64,000 bases of DNA, taken from NCBI GenBank assembly GCA_022226955.1, contig CP092079.1, forward strand, positions 761,418-825,417, read 5' to 3'. Within the stretch, counting starts at the first letter, position 1. The number at the start of each line of letters is the position of its first letter. Below are positions 41,651 to 51,787 of this stretch, in pieces. A program made the position numbers and the translations under genes. Below the pieces are notes generated by a model. The model saw only the letters and a program-made list of their open reading frames with translations. It made no database searches and was not told where the DNA came from. The DNA is from Nitrospira sp. (GTDB lineage: Bacteria; Nitrospirota; Nitrospiria; Nitrospirales; Nitrospiraceae).

Positions 41651-42827
41651 AGGACAGCACCCCGTTGATCGTGCCGGATCGTATCGCCACAGTCTCGACA
41701 GGGCTCGGTTCGTGAAGAGCCGACTCTCGGCTTCGTAAGAACCCGCCTAGCCGGCCAGAGAGGACCGCTTGGATCTCGGCTGCAACGGCCAAGGCGATCT
41801 CCTCAGGCGTATCGGCTCCGATGTCGAGGCCAACGGGGCCATAAACCCGAGCGAGCAGGTGATCGCTGAGCGATCCGGCGTGTTCCTGAATTTCGTCCAG
41901 CAACCTCTGCCTCCGCCGCGTCGGCCCGAGAAGGCCGAGATAGCGCAATGGCGACGGTAAGAGTGTTCTGAGCAGCGCTGAGTCATGGAGCATATTATGC
42001 GTCATGATGACGGCCATCGTGCGCGCATCGATCGTCACCTGCTCGGATACCTCGTCCGGCCGGCAGGCAATCAGGGCATCGGCCGAAGGAAACCGCATGC
42101 GTGTCGCGTAGCCTGGACGCGGATCGACCAGCGTGACATGCCATCCCAGTTCCTGTGCGATTCGGACGAGCGGGACGGCATCGTGCCCCGCCCCGAAAAT
42201 CACCAGAGGAACCGGCGGCTGGACAACCTCGATGAACACGTCCGTCCGACCGGCGGCCAGTTCATAGGTGTGTGTGCGCGACGTGCCGCTTGCCAACGCG
42301 CATCGGGCGTCACGGACGATCGCCTCGGCAAGATCGCTATCTTCGATGTCATATCTCGCCGGGTGTTGCTCGCGCAGCATCACACGGTCTCCGACGGCCG
42401 CCGTTGTTCTGCCTTCGACCGCGAACACGGTTGCTAACACCCCCACCTGCCGGTCTCGCAGGCAGTCGGCGAGAAATGTCATGTGGCCTCGTTCCCCATG
42501 ATGAGGGAAGGGCTCAATGAGCACATCCACGATCCCGCTGCAGCCGAGGTTAAACTCCAAGACGAGGTCATCGTCAGACATCGAATCGTAGGTGACCACC
42601 CGGGCGTCGTTCCCTTGCAGCACCCGCCGGGCTTGATTGACCACGTCGCGTTCCAGGCACCCTCCGCTCACTGAGCCGACGGTGTGACCGTTGGCCGCGA
42701 TCAGCATCCGCGCACCGGGCCGGCGGTAGGCGGACCCAGTGACCCTGACGACCGTCGCGAGCGCGGCCGGCGTGTTGGTCCGCTCAAGCTCTTGTGACGC
42801 ATCGATGATGGATTGCAGCTCCTTCAT
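41631..42827 (-). CDS. xdhC: XdhC/CoxI-family molybdenum hydroxylase maturation factor
   Basis: A 398-residue protein with the two parts of XdhC: an N-terminal CoxI-like part (GSAYRRPGARMLIAANG, GSVSGGCLERDVVNQA) and a Rossmann-like part (LVIFGAGHDAVPLVRIAQELGWHVTLVDPRPGYATRM). It binds molybdenum cofactor, protects it and aids sulfuration before insertion into the target hydroxylase. It lies between the molybdenum subunit gene (27 nt upstream) and mocA (overlap). Confidence 0.92.
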   Translation of the reverse strand: MKELQSIIDASQELERTNTPAALATVVRVTGSAYRRPGARMLIAANGHTVGSVSGGCLERDVVNQARRVLQGNDARVVTYDSMSDDDLVLEFNLGCSGIVDVLIEPFPHHGERGHMTFLADCLRDRQVGVLATVFAVEGRTTAAVGDRVMLREQHPARYDIEDSDLAEAIVRDARCALASGTSRTHTYELAAGRTDVFIEVVQPPVPLVIFGAGHDAVPLVRIAQELGWHVTLVDPRPGYATRMRFPSADALIACRPDEVSEQVTIDARTMAVIMTHNMLHDSALLRTLLPSPLRYLGLLGPTRRRQRLLDEIQEHAGSLSDHLLARVYGPVGLDIGADTPEEIALAVAAEIQAVLSGRLGGFLRSRESALHEPSPVETVAIRSGTINGVLSCGQERY

Positions 42828-42854
42828 AGTTCCTCCGCAGGCTAGAGTGTCTCC

Positions 42855-45059
42855 TTACAGGGTCAACGGCAGATGGCGCAGCCGCTTGCCGGTTGCCGCG
42901 AAGATGGCGTTACCGATGGATGGGGCCACCGGTGGCACGCCCGGCTCGCCGATCCCGGTCGGCCGTTCAACCGACTTGACGATATGCACCTCGACCTTCG
43001 GCATCTCCCTCATCCGCGTCGGTTCGTAGTCGTAGAAATTGTTTTGTTCGACCATGCCCTTGTTGAGGGTGATTTGGTTGCGTAACACCGCCGACAAGGT
43101 AAACCCGATGGCACCCTGAATTTGGGCTTCGATCACATCCGGATTGACGGCGATCCCGCAATCGACCGCGGCCACGATGCGGTCGACCGTGATCGTCTTG
43201 CCCTTGACCGACACTTCGGCCACCATGGCCACGCGTGTGTTGAACGAGTGGTGGTACGCGAGGCCGCGCCCTCGCCCTTTCGGCAGGGCATGCGTCCATC
43301 CGGCTTTTTCGGCGGCGAGTTTCACCACCGCCGCGGCCCGCGGCTGTTGGGCGAGCAAGCCGAGCCGGAAGGCCAGGGGATCTTTCTTCGCGAGATGCGC
43401 CAGGTCATCGAGCATCGACTCCATGACGAAGGCGGTATGACTGTGTCCGACGGAGCGCATCCACAGGACCGGCACAGGGGTTGTCACATTGTGCCAGTCG
43501 ACCGAGAGGGCGTCGATCGCATAGGGTGTATCGGCAATCCCTTCAACGGCGGTAGCGTCTACCCCATCTTTGACGACCATTGGCTCAAAGGCTGTGCCCA
43601 TAACGATCGATTTGCTGACCGTCGTATGCTGCCACCCGGCGATGTGGCCCTTGGCATCGACCCCAGCTCTGACCTTATGCAAGGCCATGGGCCGATAGAA
43701 GCCGCCCTTGATGTCGTCCTCGCGCGTCCACACGAGATGCACCGGCGCGCGACCCTTGATCGCTTTGACGATCCCGGCCAGTTCGATGACCCAGTCGCCG
43801 ACCGGGCTGCCGGGCTGAGTGAAACTGCCGCGCCGGCCGAAACTGCCGCCGCCGTAGAGTGTGTGGATCTTGATCTGCTCAGGTTTCAATTCAAGAATGG
43901 TCGCCAGCGCGGCCTCATCGAAGGTTTTCAACTGACAGCCGGACCACATCTCCGCGCCGTCGCTGCGGAGTTCGAGCGTCGCATTGAGCGGCTCCATCGG
44001 CGCATGGGTCAGATAGGGGACGGTGAATTCGGCCTCGATGGTTTTCGCGGCCCGCTGCAATCCCGCCGTGGCGTCGCCGCGCCGCAACGCCTGCGCTCCC
44101 GGCTTGCCGGCGAGGTCGCGATATTCGGCGAAGATGTCGGCCGTCGAGCGCGTTTCGGCCTGGCTGGTCTCCCACGTCACCTTGAGCATGTTTCGGCCGC
44201 GAATCGCGGACCAGGTGTCCTTGGCGAGCACGGCCACTCCGGTCGGAATTTGCACGACCTCGACGACGCCGTCGATCTTCATGGTCTCGGTCGAATCGAA
44301 TGAGGCCACGCTGGCCCCAAAGAGCTCGGGATGTTTGACGACCGCCGTCAACATGCCGGGGCGGCGAATATCCAAGGCATAGACCGCCTTGCCGGTGGTT
44401 TTGTCCAGAGAGTCCAATCGAGGTAGTTTGGTGCCGATCAACATCCAATCTTTCGGAGCCTTGAGCGGAACATCGGTTGGAACCGGCACGCGCATCGCCG
44501 CGTCGGCCAACTCGCCGAACATGGCCGTCTTCCCGGATGCGGCGTGACGCAGCACTCCTTTGCGCACGGTGATGTCGGCGGCAGGCACCTGCCATTGCTC
44601 GGCCGCCGCCGTGACGAACATCATCCGCGCGGCCGCTCCGACTTGGCGCATCTGTTCCCAGGCTTCGGTGGTCGCTGTTGACCCGCCCGTGCCCATGACA
44701 GGTCCAAACGCGAGATTGTTGTACAGTTTGGCGTTGTTGGGCGCGAACTCAATGCGCATGGACGACCAATCCGCTTCGAGCTCTTCGGCCACCATGGTTG
44801 CCAGACCCGTCGGAGTCCCTTGACCCATGTCGAAATGCTTGCTGAGCAACGTGACGGTATTGTCGGCGCCGATTTTCAAGAACACGTTCGGATCGTAGAC
44901 TCCCTTGGCCATGCCGCTGCCTTCCTGAGCGAAGGCGCGTTTGGTGAAGGGAATGTAGGTGCCAAGCACAAAGACTCCGACCGTCGCCGCCGCGCCGATC
45001 AGGAATTCGCGGCGCGACGGGGCCGGAGCCGCCGTCTTTTTGACGTGTATGGGGTGCAT
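42855..45059 (-). CDS. Molybdopterin-binding subunit of xanthine-dehydrogenase-family oxidoreductase (IorB-like)
   Basis: A 734-residue molybdenum hydroxylase catalytic subunit. The Tat signal SRREFLIGAAATVG (Arg16-Arg17) indicates periplasmic export in folded form. Body: FDMGQGTPTGLATMVAEELEADWSS, GTGGSTATTEAWEQMR, YGGGSFGRRGSF, WMRSVGHSHTAFVMESMLDDLAH and the C-terminal GIGEPGVPPVAPSIGNAIFAATGKRLR. These fit the isoquinoline 1-oxidoreductase beta / aldehyde oxidase IorB group. It works with the adjacent 2Fe-2S protein. Substrate is likely an aldehyde or N-heterocycle; not determinable here. Confidence 0.95.
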   Translation of the reverse strand: MHPIHVKKTAAPAPSRREFLIGAAATVGVFVLGTYIPFTKRAFAQEGSGMAKGVYDPNVFLKIGADNTVTLLSKHFDMGQGTPTGLATMVAEELEADWSSMRIEFAPNNAKLYNNLAFGPVMGTGGSTATTEAWEQMRQVGAAARMMFVTAAAEQWQVPAADITVRKGVLRHAASGKTAMFGELADAAMRVPVPTDVPLKAPKDWMLIGTKLPRLDSLDKTTGKAVYALDIRRPGMLTAVVKHPELFGASVASFDSTETMKIDGVVEVVQIPTGVAVLAKDTWSAIRGRNMLKVTWETSQAETRSTADIFAEYRDLAGKPGAQALRRGDATAGLQRAAKTIEAEFTVPYLTHAPMEPLNATLELRSDGAEMWSGCQLKTFDEAALATILELKPEQIKIHTLYGGGSFGRRGSFTQPGSPVGDWVIELAGIVKAIKGRAPVHLVWTREDDIKGGFYRPMALHKVRAGVDAKGHIAGWQHTTVSKSIVMGTAFEPMVVKDGVDATAVEGIADTPYAIDALSVDWHNVTTPVPVLWMRSVGHSHTAFVMESMLDDLAHLAKKDPLAFRLGLLAQQPRAAAVVKLAAEKAGWTHALPKGRGRGLAYHHSFNTRVAMVAEVSVKGKTITVDRIVAAVDCGIAVNPDVIEAQIQGAIGFTLSAVLRNQITLNKGMVEQNNFYDYEPTRMREMPKVEVHIVKSVERPTGIGEPGVPPVAPSIGNAIFAATGKRLRHLPLTL

Positions 45060-45070
45060 CGTCGTGCCTC

Positions 45071-45526
45071 CTAGGCTAAGGTCTTTGCGGCTTCATGGAT
45101 GGCCTGGCGGATGCGGACATAGGTGCCGCAACGGCAGATGTTGCCTCCCATGCCGGCATCAATATCCTTGTTCGTTGGTTTCTTGTTGATCGTCAGCAGC
45201 TTGATTGCCGACATGATCTGTCCCGACTGGCAGTAGCCGCATTGCACGACATCGAGCTGTTGCCAGGCCTTGGTCACCGCATCCGCGACTTTCCCAGATA
45301 GACCTTCGATGGTGGTAATGGTTCTTCCGGCTACTTGGCCGGCCGTGATGGTGCAGGATCGTACGGCCTGGCCGTCGACATGGACCGTGCAGGCGCCGCA
45401 CTGAGCCACTCCACACCCGAATTTGGTGCCGGTGAGATTGAGTGTGTCCCGCAAGGCCCACAGCAGGGGCATGTCAGGACTGATGTCGAGCTCGTGGGAT
45501 GTCCCGTTGACTTTGAGTGTGATCAT
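45071..45526 (-). CDS. 2Fe-2S subunit of molybdenum hydroxylase (IorA-like)
   Basis: A 151-residue two-cluster ferredoxin-like subunit: plant-type 2Fe-2S site C38, C43, C46, C58 ([18 protein letters not shown]), and the second cluster CGYCQSGQ ... [11 protein letters not shown]. It passes electrons from the molybdenum subunit to an external acceptor, often a periplasmic cytochrome. GGAGGC precedes the ATG at 45526; the gene ends 11 nt before the catalytic subunit gene. Confidence 0.95.
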   Translation of the reverse strand: MITLKVNGTSHELDISPDMPLLWALRDTLNLTGTKFGCGVAQCGACTVHVDGQAVRSCTITAGQVAGRTITTIEGLSGKVADAVTKAWQQLDVVQCGYCQSGQIMSAIKLLTINKKPTNKDIDAGMGGNICRCGTYVRIRQAIHEAAKTLA

Positions 45527-45579
45527 CGAAGCCTCCTTCGTACGGTTGGAGCAGCAGACAAGGATCGTATGCGTCGAAT

Positions 45580-46218
45580 TCAATAGAACGCCGGTTTGTC
45601 GCCATCCGTGCTCGGCTTGTTGACGCCGATATTGCCTTTCGAATGACGCGCAGGCGATTGGATAATCTTTACGATGAGGTCGGCGACACTTTTTCGCGAG
45701 ACCTCTGTGCCCTTGAATGGCGCGGTTCTCTCCGTCGTTTCGTACTCGATCTCGTCATAATCGGTGAGCCACGCGGGACGCAGGATGGTGTAGTCGAGGC
45801 CGGAGGCTTCAATGGCGTCGGCGGCTCGCCGGAATGGCGGCAGGTATGCGCCGATCTCGCGGCGGTTCCATTCGCCGAACGCGCCGGGAATCTCATCGTA
45901 GATCCCTAACGACGAGACGAAGACCAAACGGGTGACACCGGTCTCGCGCATCGCCTCGATAATCGCTTGTGCCTGCGCATCCAGGTCCTCGCCGGTTAGG
46001 TTGGCATAGACAAGGTCCTGTCCAGCCATCGCCGATACCAGTTGCTTCTTCTGGAGCACATTTCCTTCCACCACCCGCGCATTGGCCGGCACGGAACCGG
46101 CAAGTTTACCGGCGTTGCGAAGGAACAGTGTGAGCGCACTGTCCTTGGCGCCGGCCAGCATCCGGATCACCCACTGGGCGATCTGCCCGCCGGCGCCGAG
46201 GATAAGAACCTTTTTCAT
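45580..46218 (-). CDS. NAD(P)-binding SDR-like protein (NmrA/NAD-dependent epimerase type)
   Basis: A 212-residue atypical short-chain dehydrogenase: [21 protein letters not shown] (GxxGxxG-like), [24 protein letters not shown] and [21 protein letters not shown]. Similar proteins are flavin reductases or quinone oxidoreductase-like oxidative stress proteins. The ATG at 46218 is chosen; the GTG nine bases earlier is possible. It lies head to tail with hchA and the molybdenum hydroxylase genes. Confidence 0.88.
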   Translation of the reverse strand: MKKVLILGAGGQIAQWVIRMLAGAKDSALTLFLRNAGKLAGSVPANARVVEGNVLQKKQLVSAMAGQDLVYANLTGEDLDAQAQAIIEAMRETGVTRLVFVSSLGIYDEIPGAFGEWNRREIGAYLPPFRRAADAIEASGLDYTILRPAWLTDYDEIEYETTERTAPFKGTEVSRKSVADLIVKIIQSPARHSKGNIGVNKPSTDGDKPAFY

Positions 46219-46248
46219 AGAGTTCACCGTACAGCCGGATGATTTCTC

Positions 46249-47121
46249 TCAGCCTTGGCCGACTTCTTTCAGCAGCGCCTTGGCTGCCGCTTTGCCGACA
46301 TTGTTGGAGGCAAAGGGGCTGTCGCCGGTGATGAGTTTTCTATCCTGATGCGTTTGGCCGGTGATGTCGCTGTTGAGAATCTCCACACCGAGTTCCTTCA
46401 GCTTCTCGCCGATGAACCATGGCAGCGCGCCGGGCATATACCCAATCTCAGGCGTCTTCTTGTCAATGGAGTCGGGGAATACGCAAATCTTGTATCCCTT
46501 GAACATATAGTTGTCCTTCGATTCGCCGACCGCCGCTGCCAACAGCGAAGCCGGGCCATGGCACAGCGAAATAATATGCTTGTCCTTGTCCATCGCCCAC
46601 TTCAGGACGGCCTTGACGTCCAGGCTGTGCGGAATGCCGACCAGGGCGCCGTGGCCGCCGGGGATAAACAGGCCGATATAATGTGAGTCGTTGCCAAGGT
46701 TCTTCTCGATCACGTCGGACAGCTTGAGTGGGCTTTTTAGTTTGTCGAGATACTTGTGATAGATGCTCTGGACCGCCTCGTCTTCCTTGGGCAGCGCCCA
46801 GAGTTCCAGCTTGACGGGGTTGCCCGACAGCGTGGCGATGTCGAAGTCGAACCCGGCTTTGTGTAGGTGATACATCGGCAGCAACATCTCGACGGGGTGG
46901 TTGCCGGTCGAGAACATCGTGCCGTTTTGCATGAGCAGATACCGTTCATCAGTGGCAATAACCAGCACCTTCCATTTGCCTCCCCGGTAGGCATTGGGGT
47001 AGTCCGTGCCGTCCAGGTCGGATTTGGTCGACGTGAATTTCCCCAACGAGTAAGCGGAGGGGAAGAACGCGTTCTCTTCAGCCTGGTCGGGAGTAGGTTG
47101 CTTGTCGAGTTGTTCAGCCAT
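46249..47121 (-). CDS. hchA: Glyoxalase III / protein deglycase HchA (Hsp31)
   Basis: A 290-residue DJ-1/PfpI superfamily enzyme of the Hsp31 type. Catalytic Cys187 in [11 protein letters not shown], acidic partner Glu79 in [12 protein letters not shown], and [13 protein letters not shown] are all kept. It turns methylglyoxal to lactate without cofactor and can repair glycated proteins. Strong agreement in length with E. coli HchA. It belongs to the detox cluster, upstream of the SDR gene. Confidence 0.95.
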   Translation of the reverse strand: MAEQLDKQPTPDQAEENAFFPSAYSLGKFTSTKSDLDGTDYPNAYRGGKWKVLVIATDERYLLMQNGTMFSTGNHPVEMLLPMYHLHKAGFDFDIATLSGNPVKLELWALPKEDEAVQSIYHKYLDKLKSPLKLSDVIEKNLGNDSHYIGLFIPGGHGALVGIPHSLDVKAVLKWAMDKDKHIISLCHGPASLLAAAVGESKDNYMFKGYKICVFPDSIDKKTPEIGYMPGALPWFIGEKLKELGVEILNSDITGQTHQDRKLITGDSPFASNNVGKAAAKALLKEVGQG

Positions 47122-47212
47122 GGTTGTTACCTTTCTTTGTTCCTCTGTTCCTGATGCGCTCTCGGTTCACGTAACCGACTGTCTATAAATGAATCAACGG
47201 GAACGATAATGT

Positions 47213-48271
47213 CTACTGCGCTTTGATCGAGGCCATGTCGATGGAGAAGCGGTACTTCACGTCCGATTTAAGCAGCCGGTCGTAGGCCTCGTTCACTTTT
47301 TGGATCGGAATGACTTCGACGTCGGAGGTGAGGTTGTGCGTCCCGCAGAAATCGAGCATCTCCTGCGTTTCGGCAATGCCTCCGATGATCGATCCGGATA
47401 AGCTTCGCCGGCCCATGAGGAGCGAAAAGGCACTGACGGCGAGCGGCTTCTCCGGCGCGCCGACGAGCGTGATGGTGCCATCGCGACTCAGCAGGCTGAG
47501 GTACGCGTCGATGTCGTGATCGGCGGAGACCGCGTCCAGGATGAAATCGAAGCTGCCGGCGTGTTTGCTCATCTCATTGGCATTGCGCGAGATGACGACG
47601 TCATCGGCTCCCAATCGAAGGGCATCGTCCTTCTTATTGGGCGAGGTGGTAAAGACCACCACATGGGCGCCGAGCGCATGGGCAAACTTCACCGCCATAT
47701 GCCCCAGCCCTCCAAGCCCGACCACGCCGACCTTCTTCCCTTTGGTCACTCCCCAATGCCGCATCGGTGAATAGGTGGTGATGCCGGCGCAGAGCAGAGG
47801 CGCCGTTCCGGCCAGGTCGAGATTGGCCGGCACGCGCAAAGCGAATCGTTCATCGACGACGATGCTGTCGGAGTAGCCGCCATAGGTCACGCCTCCCAGG
47901 TGCTTGTCCGGCGAGTTATAGGTGAACACGCCGTTCGGGCAAAACTGTTCGAATCCCGCGGCGCATTCGCGGCAGGTGCGGTCGGAATCGACCATGCAGC
48001 CGACTGCGGCGAGGTCGCCGGCCTTGAATTTTGTGACTTTGGAACCGGCATGGGTCACACGCCCCACGATCTCGTGACCCGGCACGCAAGGGTAGGTGGT
48101 GGGCATGACGCTCTTCCATTCATTGCGGACCGTATGCAAGTCGGAGTGGCAGATGCCGGAGAACAGGATGTCGATCCGCACGTCGTGTTCCAGCGGATCG
48201 CGGCGCGAGATGGTGGCTGGCGCCAGCGACGAAGTTGCGGCGGCAGCGGAGTATGCCTTTGCGTTGTACAT
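47213..48271 (-). CDS. Zinc-dependent alcohol dehydrogenase (YahK/AdhA-like, NADP-type)
   Basis: A 352-residue medium-chain dehydrogenase. Catalytic zinc site GICHSDLHTVRNEW and PCVPGHEIVGRV; structural zinc loop CMVDSDRTCRECAAGFEQFC; Rossmann VGVVGLGGLGHMAVKFAHALGA. YahK-type members reduce aldehydes with NADPH. Single gene, divergent from the AraC-family regulator, which may control it. Together with HchA and the ene-reductase it would clear reactive aldehydes. Confidence 0.95.
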   Translation of the reverse strand: MYNAKAYSAAAATSSLAPATISRRDPLEHDVRIDILFSGICHSDLHTVRNEWKSVMPTTYPCVPGHEIVGRVTHAGSKVTKFKAGDLAAVGCMVDSDRTCRECAAGFEQFCPNGVFTYNSPDKHLGGVTYGGYSDSIVVDERFALRVPANLDLAGTAPLLCAGITTYSPMRHWGVTKGKKVGVVGLGGLGHMAVKFAHALGAHVVVFTTSPNKKDDALRLGADDVVISRNANEMSKHAGSFDFILDAVSADHDIDAYLSLLSRDGTITLVGAPEKPLAVSAFSLLMGRRSLSGSIIGGIAETQEMLDFCGTHNLTSDVEVIPIQKVNEAYDRLLKSDVKYRFSIDMASIKAQ

Positions 48272-48444
48272 GGATTAATCCTCCTCCATAAAGAACAGTC
48301 TTCAGAAAACGCACTTGCGGAGTATACCCGTTGAAGGAGGCCAGACCAATAGACCGATCGTGCGCATTTCTTGCCTAATCGTCCGAATGCGTTGAGTCAT
48401 GGGTTGATTGAGTGAAAACAGAACGAGTACTATCGTTTGGCGGT
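48272..48444. promoter_or_regulatory. Divergent promoter region between ADH and AraC-family regulator
   Basis: About 170 nt separating the two starts. I see no clear palindrome. The AraC-family protein probably binds here; evidence is position only. Confidence 0.4.
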
Positions 48445-49398
48445 ATGCATGCGATGAGCGCTCATATGAGCAGCCAATCAAGACACCGATTGGAGCGCGG
48501 AGACATGGTGGACACACTCGCAGCCTTGGGACAGAGCATTGCCCGATGGACCGAGCAGGGCGATCGGTTGACCACCGCCGTCCCTGGCTTGGCGCTGTTC
48601 CGGCGGGACGCCGTGACCCCGCCGGTAACCTATCTGTATGAGCAGAGTATTTGCCTGATTGCGCAGGGCGCGAAGCGAGTGGTGGTCGGCGGCGACACAC
48701 ATGTATACGATCAGCGCCGTTTCCTGATTACCTCAGTGGATCTTCCCGCGGTGTGCGAGATTCTTTCCGCCAGCCGGGAGCAACCGTACCTGGGCCTCCT
48801 GTTGAAGATCGATCAGCACGAGATGTCCCAATTGATGGCGGACCACCATCTTCCTCCGCCGCATGCCCAGCAGTCGCATCGCGGCATGGCGGTTGGGGAG
48901 GTGACGGCGCCGTTACTCGCCGCCGTTCAGCGCCTCGTCGCCCTCCTTGATGAGCCGAAGGATATTCCGATTCTCTCGCCGATTATCCAGCGGGAAATCG
49001 TGTACCGCCTGCTCATGAGCGATCAAGGCGCGCACCTGCGCCAGATGGCCCTGGCGGGAAGCCAGAGCCGGCAGATCGCGCAGGCCATCCACTGGCTGAA
49101 GGAAAATTACGCCGCGTCGTTTCGCATCGAGGAACTGGCGAGCCGTGCCAGCATGAGCTCGTCCACCTTTCACCATCATTTCAGGACGGTGACGGCGATG
49201 AGCCCGCTGCAATACCAGAAATGGTTGCGGCTGAATGAAGCGCGGCGGTTGATGCTCACGGAACGGTTGGATGCCACCACCGCCGCATTTCAAGTCGGCT
49301 ATGAAAGCCCCTCGCAATTCAGCCGGGAGTACAGCCGCTCGTTCGGCGCGCCTCCGTTGCGCGATATCGAGCGCTTGCGGAGCGCCATCGCGAGCTGA
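48445..49398 (+). CDS. AraC-family transcription regulator
   Basis: A 317-residue regulator: N-terminal AraC_N-type domain (VTYLYEQSICLIAQGAKRVVVGGDTHVYDQRRFLITSVDLP), C-terminal double helix-turn-helix (RIEELASRASMSSSTFHHHFRTVTAMSPLQYQKWLRLNEARRLML ... YESPSQFSREYSRSFGAPP). AraC_N members often sit next to an alcohol dehydrogenase of this type and activate it. The exact start is uncertain (GTG at 48412 or ATGs at 48445 to 48505). Confidence 0.92.
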   Translation: MHAMSAHMSSQSRHRLERGDMVDTLAALGQSIARWTEQGDRLTTAVPGLALFRRDAVTPPVTYLYEQSICLIAQGAKRVVVGGDTHVYDQRRFLITSVDLPAVCEILSASREQPYLGLLLKIDQHEMSQLMADHHLPPPHAQQSHRGMAVGEVTAPLLAAVQRLVALLDEPKDIPILSPIIQREIVYRLLMSDQGAHLRQMALAGSQSRQIAQAIHWLKENYAASFRIEELASRASMSSSTFHHHFRTVTAMSPLQYQKWLRLNEARRLMLTERLDATTAAFQVGYESPSQFSREYSRSFGAPPLRDIERLRSAIAS

Positions 49399-49498
49399 CA
49401 GTGGAGCCTGCTCTTGGGCTGCAAGGTTTCGAGAAGCTCCGAGCAGTCCCGGTGCTCCGTGCTCCGCTGTCTTTTCCCATCGCACTGATGAACGCGGT

Positions 49499-50350
49499 TT
49501 ATCCGCCGAAGTGCCCGGCTCGATAGTCGGCATAGGCCTCTTCGATCTGCCGCTCCGTATTCATGACGAACGGCCCGTACGCGACCACCGGTTCATGCAG
49601 CGGTTCTCCGGCAAACAGGAGCACCCGCAGCGGCGTCGTTGCGGTCACGCTCAATGTCGTGGGACTGCCTGCTGGCGTCCGTTCCAGCCAAAGCGTCTGA
49701 TGACTGCCGGCGGCAACGCCGTCGCGTCCAAACTGTCCCTCGCCGTCAATGACGTAGACGAAGCCGTTGTACGAGCCCGGCAATTCTTGGGTAATTGTGG
49801 CGCCTGCATCCAGTCGCAACTCGACCATGGTGACTGGAACATGATTGAGCGCCGGTCCTCGAACATCTCCAGAGGCTCCGGAGAACACCCGGACTTCCGC
49901 CCCTGGCTCGTGGCGGACCGGCATGCGGTCGCCTCGCAGATCCTGATACCGGGAGGGCGTCAATTTGTCGGTCGCGGAAAGATTCAGCCACAGTTGCAAG
50001 ACATGCACGGGTTTGTCGTCCACGGGATCTTCCAGATGTTCGACTCCGCCTCCGGCGGTCATCCACTGGGCATCGCCCGCGGTCAATACACCGCGTCCGC
50101 CACGACTGTCTTGGTGGCTGAGCGAGCCGTCGAGAATATAGGTGATCGTCTCGATGCCCCGGTGCGGATGCGGTCCGAATGCGCCTTTTTTGAACCGGTC
50201 GTTCATCATGGAGAGAAATGGATCGTGCGCCGCCCAATCGCCGGGCGGAATGGCGGCGCCGGCCTGGCGAATCGAATCGCTATGCATGGGGACGAGATCG
50301 GTTACGTTGGCAATGCCACGCGCATACAGCACTTGAGAATTGTTCTTCAT
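49499..50350 (-). CDS. Pirin family protein (copy 2)
   Basis: A 283-residue bicupin: metal block HPHRGIETITYILDGSLSHQDS, then the pirin C-terminal half ending PLHEPVVAYGPFVMNTERQIEEAYADYRAGHFGG. It has the same order as the first pirin but is clearly diverged, so the cluster holds two pirins, one per regulator. It converges with the AraC gene. Confidence 0.93.
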   Translation of the reverse strand: MKNNSQVLYARGIANVTDLVPMHSDSIRQAGAAIPPGDWAAHDPFLSMMNDRFKKGAFGPHPHRGIETITYILDGSLSHQDSRGGRGVLTAGDAQWMTAGGGVEHLEDPVDDKPVHVLQLWLNLSATDKLTPSRYQDLRGDRMPVRHEPGAEVRVFSGASGDVRGPALNHVPVTMVELRLDAGATITQELPGSYNGFVYVIDGEGQFGRDGVAAGSHQTLWLERTPAGSPTTLSVTATTPLRVLLFAGEPLHEPVVAYGPFVMNTERQIEEAYADYRAGHFGG

Positions 50351-50561
50351 CGCGGGCCCTCCCTTTCTCTCGCGAAGTCTGTCACGACGTTCGTCTGCAA
50401 TCGGGGTCGTTTTCTGTCCAGTTCAGGTAGCCACGATACGTGCCGCAGTCAAGGAAGCCTGTTTCGGCGCGGTCTGGTCGGCCTGTCGCGATGCGAGGGG
50501 TTTTTTTTACGCATGGCAGGGCACGGAACGCACGGGCTTGCTCCGCGTCGCGTAGAGCTCT

Positions 50562-51119
50562 TTACGGCCGGTGTTTTTTCTCAGCCCTGTCGAGCGCCGC
50601 GTTGTGAGCGGAATGTTTCTTTCTGCCGATCCATGAGGATCGTGAGAAGTACCACGCACCATAACACAGCGCCAGAAGCGCAAAGTTGGGAATGAGAATA
50701 TGCGGGGACGACCATTGCCACCCGTCGAATTTCCAATCGGAGAGGGGCCAGAGAAACGGCGTGGGAAAGAAGGCGAAGGAGTGGGTCGGGATGTCGACCA
50801 GTAGGTGGAGCCCCCAGGCGGCCAGTTCCCAGATGGGCCGTTTCAGAAAGAACCACACGAGGAGAAAGACGATGAAGAATACGACCAGACTGTGAGTGAC
50901 CATGTACAGATGATGCACGTATTGAGGAATCGACGATTCGGGGGGCGTGCCGTGACTGAAATCGGGACGATCCGCCAGGCCGGCTATGACGGCGGCCCAG
51001 AGAATCCCAAAGGAGAGGAGATCCGGAGCCAGCCCGATCGCAAACGCAAGCCAAAAACTGGGCCGGTTCTTTCGGCCGAACGCAAGTGCGCCCCAGAGCC
51101 CGTGAGAAACGATATCCAT
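50562..51119 (-). CDS. Membrane protein of the YdjM/DUF457-like metal-dependent hydrolase group
   Basis: A 185-residue inner-membrane protein with four hydrophobic segments. N-terminal MDIVSHGLWGALAFG and the acidic/His positions (APDLLSFG, HHLYMVTHSLVVFF, HLLVDIPTHSFAFFPTPFLWPLSDW) fit DUF457-type membrane-bound putative metal hydrolases. The His/Asp pattern could bind a metal; no activity is known. Single gene. Confidence 0.75.
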   Translation of the reverse strand: MDIVSHGLWGALAFGRKNRPSFWLAFAIGLAPDLLSFGILWAAVIAGLADRPDFSHGTPPESSIPQYVHHLYMVTHSLVVFFIVFLLVWFFLKRPIWELAAWGLHLLVDIPTHSFAFFPTPFLWPLSDWKFDGWQWSSPHILIPNFALLALCYGAWYFSRSSWIGRKKHSAHNAALDRAEKKHRP

Positions 51120-51229
51120 CGCGCCCTCTTCAGCCGGTTGGCACCGTTATCGAGAATAATCGGCTCGCCACGCGCCGCGCCAGGGTTGCCGGACGCTGGC
51201 GGCCTGTCCGCCAGCGCTCAGGACAGGGC

Positions 51230-51580
51230 TTAGCGCGCAGTCAGCATGAACAACATCAGGCCCAGGGACAGCGCGGACAAGACCATGGCTGCGATACCGA
51301 GAGACAACATCCGGCGATGCGTTCTCTCTGCAATGGAGGCGCCTGTCTCCAACGCTGTCACGGTGCGCTGAATCTGCTCGGCCAATTCCTTGATGTGCGC
51401 ATCGTTCCTGGACACCGCCGTCTGGAGCTCCGTGATTTGTTGTTGGAGCACCATCGACTGATTCGCGGTGGCATCGGCATGTTTCTTCGTGAAGACCGGC
51501 GCTGCGGCGGAGATGATATCCCCGACGTGCGGAAGGATAGCCGTGAGCGCGGGAATGAGCCAGGTTGGGATGTGTGGCAT
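51230..51580 (-). CDS. Small hypothetical membrane-anchored coiled-coil protein
   Basis: A 116-residue protein: amphipathic N-terminus, a coiled coil (LQQQITELQTAVSRNDAHIKELAEQIQRTVTALE, about residues 44-78), and a C-terminal membrane helix (GIAAMVLSALSLGLMLFML). No family recognised. The layout is that of a cytoplasmic coiled coil held to the membrane at its C-terminus. Confidence 0.6.
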   Translation of the reverse strand: MPHIPTWLIPALTAILPHVGDIISAAAPVFTKKHADATANQSMVLQQQITELQTAVSRNDAHIKELAEQIQRTVTALETGASIAERTHRRMLSLGIAAMVLSALSLGLMLFMLTAR

Positions 51581-51787
51581 GTAAGCGTCCTCACGAATAC
51601 GGTTGCGGAGGTGTGAAACAGAACGCGCAAACTCAAGGATCTCCCGAAGGCTAGTCTACTGGAAAACCGGAGGCGCATCCATCTGCTATTGCTCTGCTTC
51701 ATTCCGGTGCGGACTGATGGCATAATGGCGGCGCGAATGGGCCCGACTGTCATGAGATGTGTGCCGTGAATAAAAGGAGGAAGTCGT

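Noticed and set aside
43122..44303. A 393-codon open frame on the plus strand
   Set aside because: It lies wholly inside the molybdenum hydroxylase catalytic subunit gene on the other strand; GC-rich genes often leave such shadows. Its protein has no recognisable fold and is rich in His/Arg/Asp.
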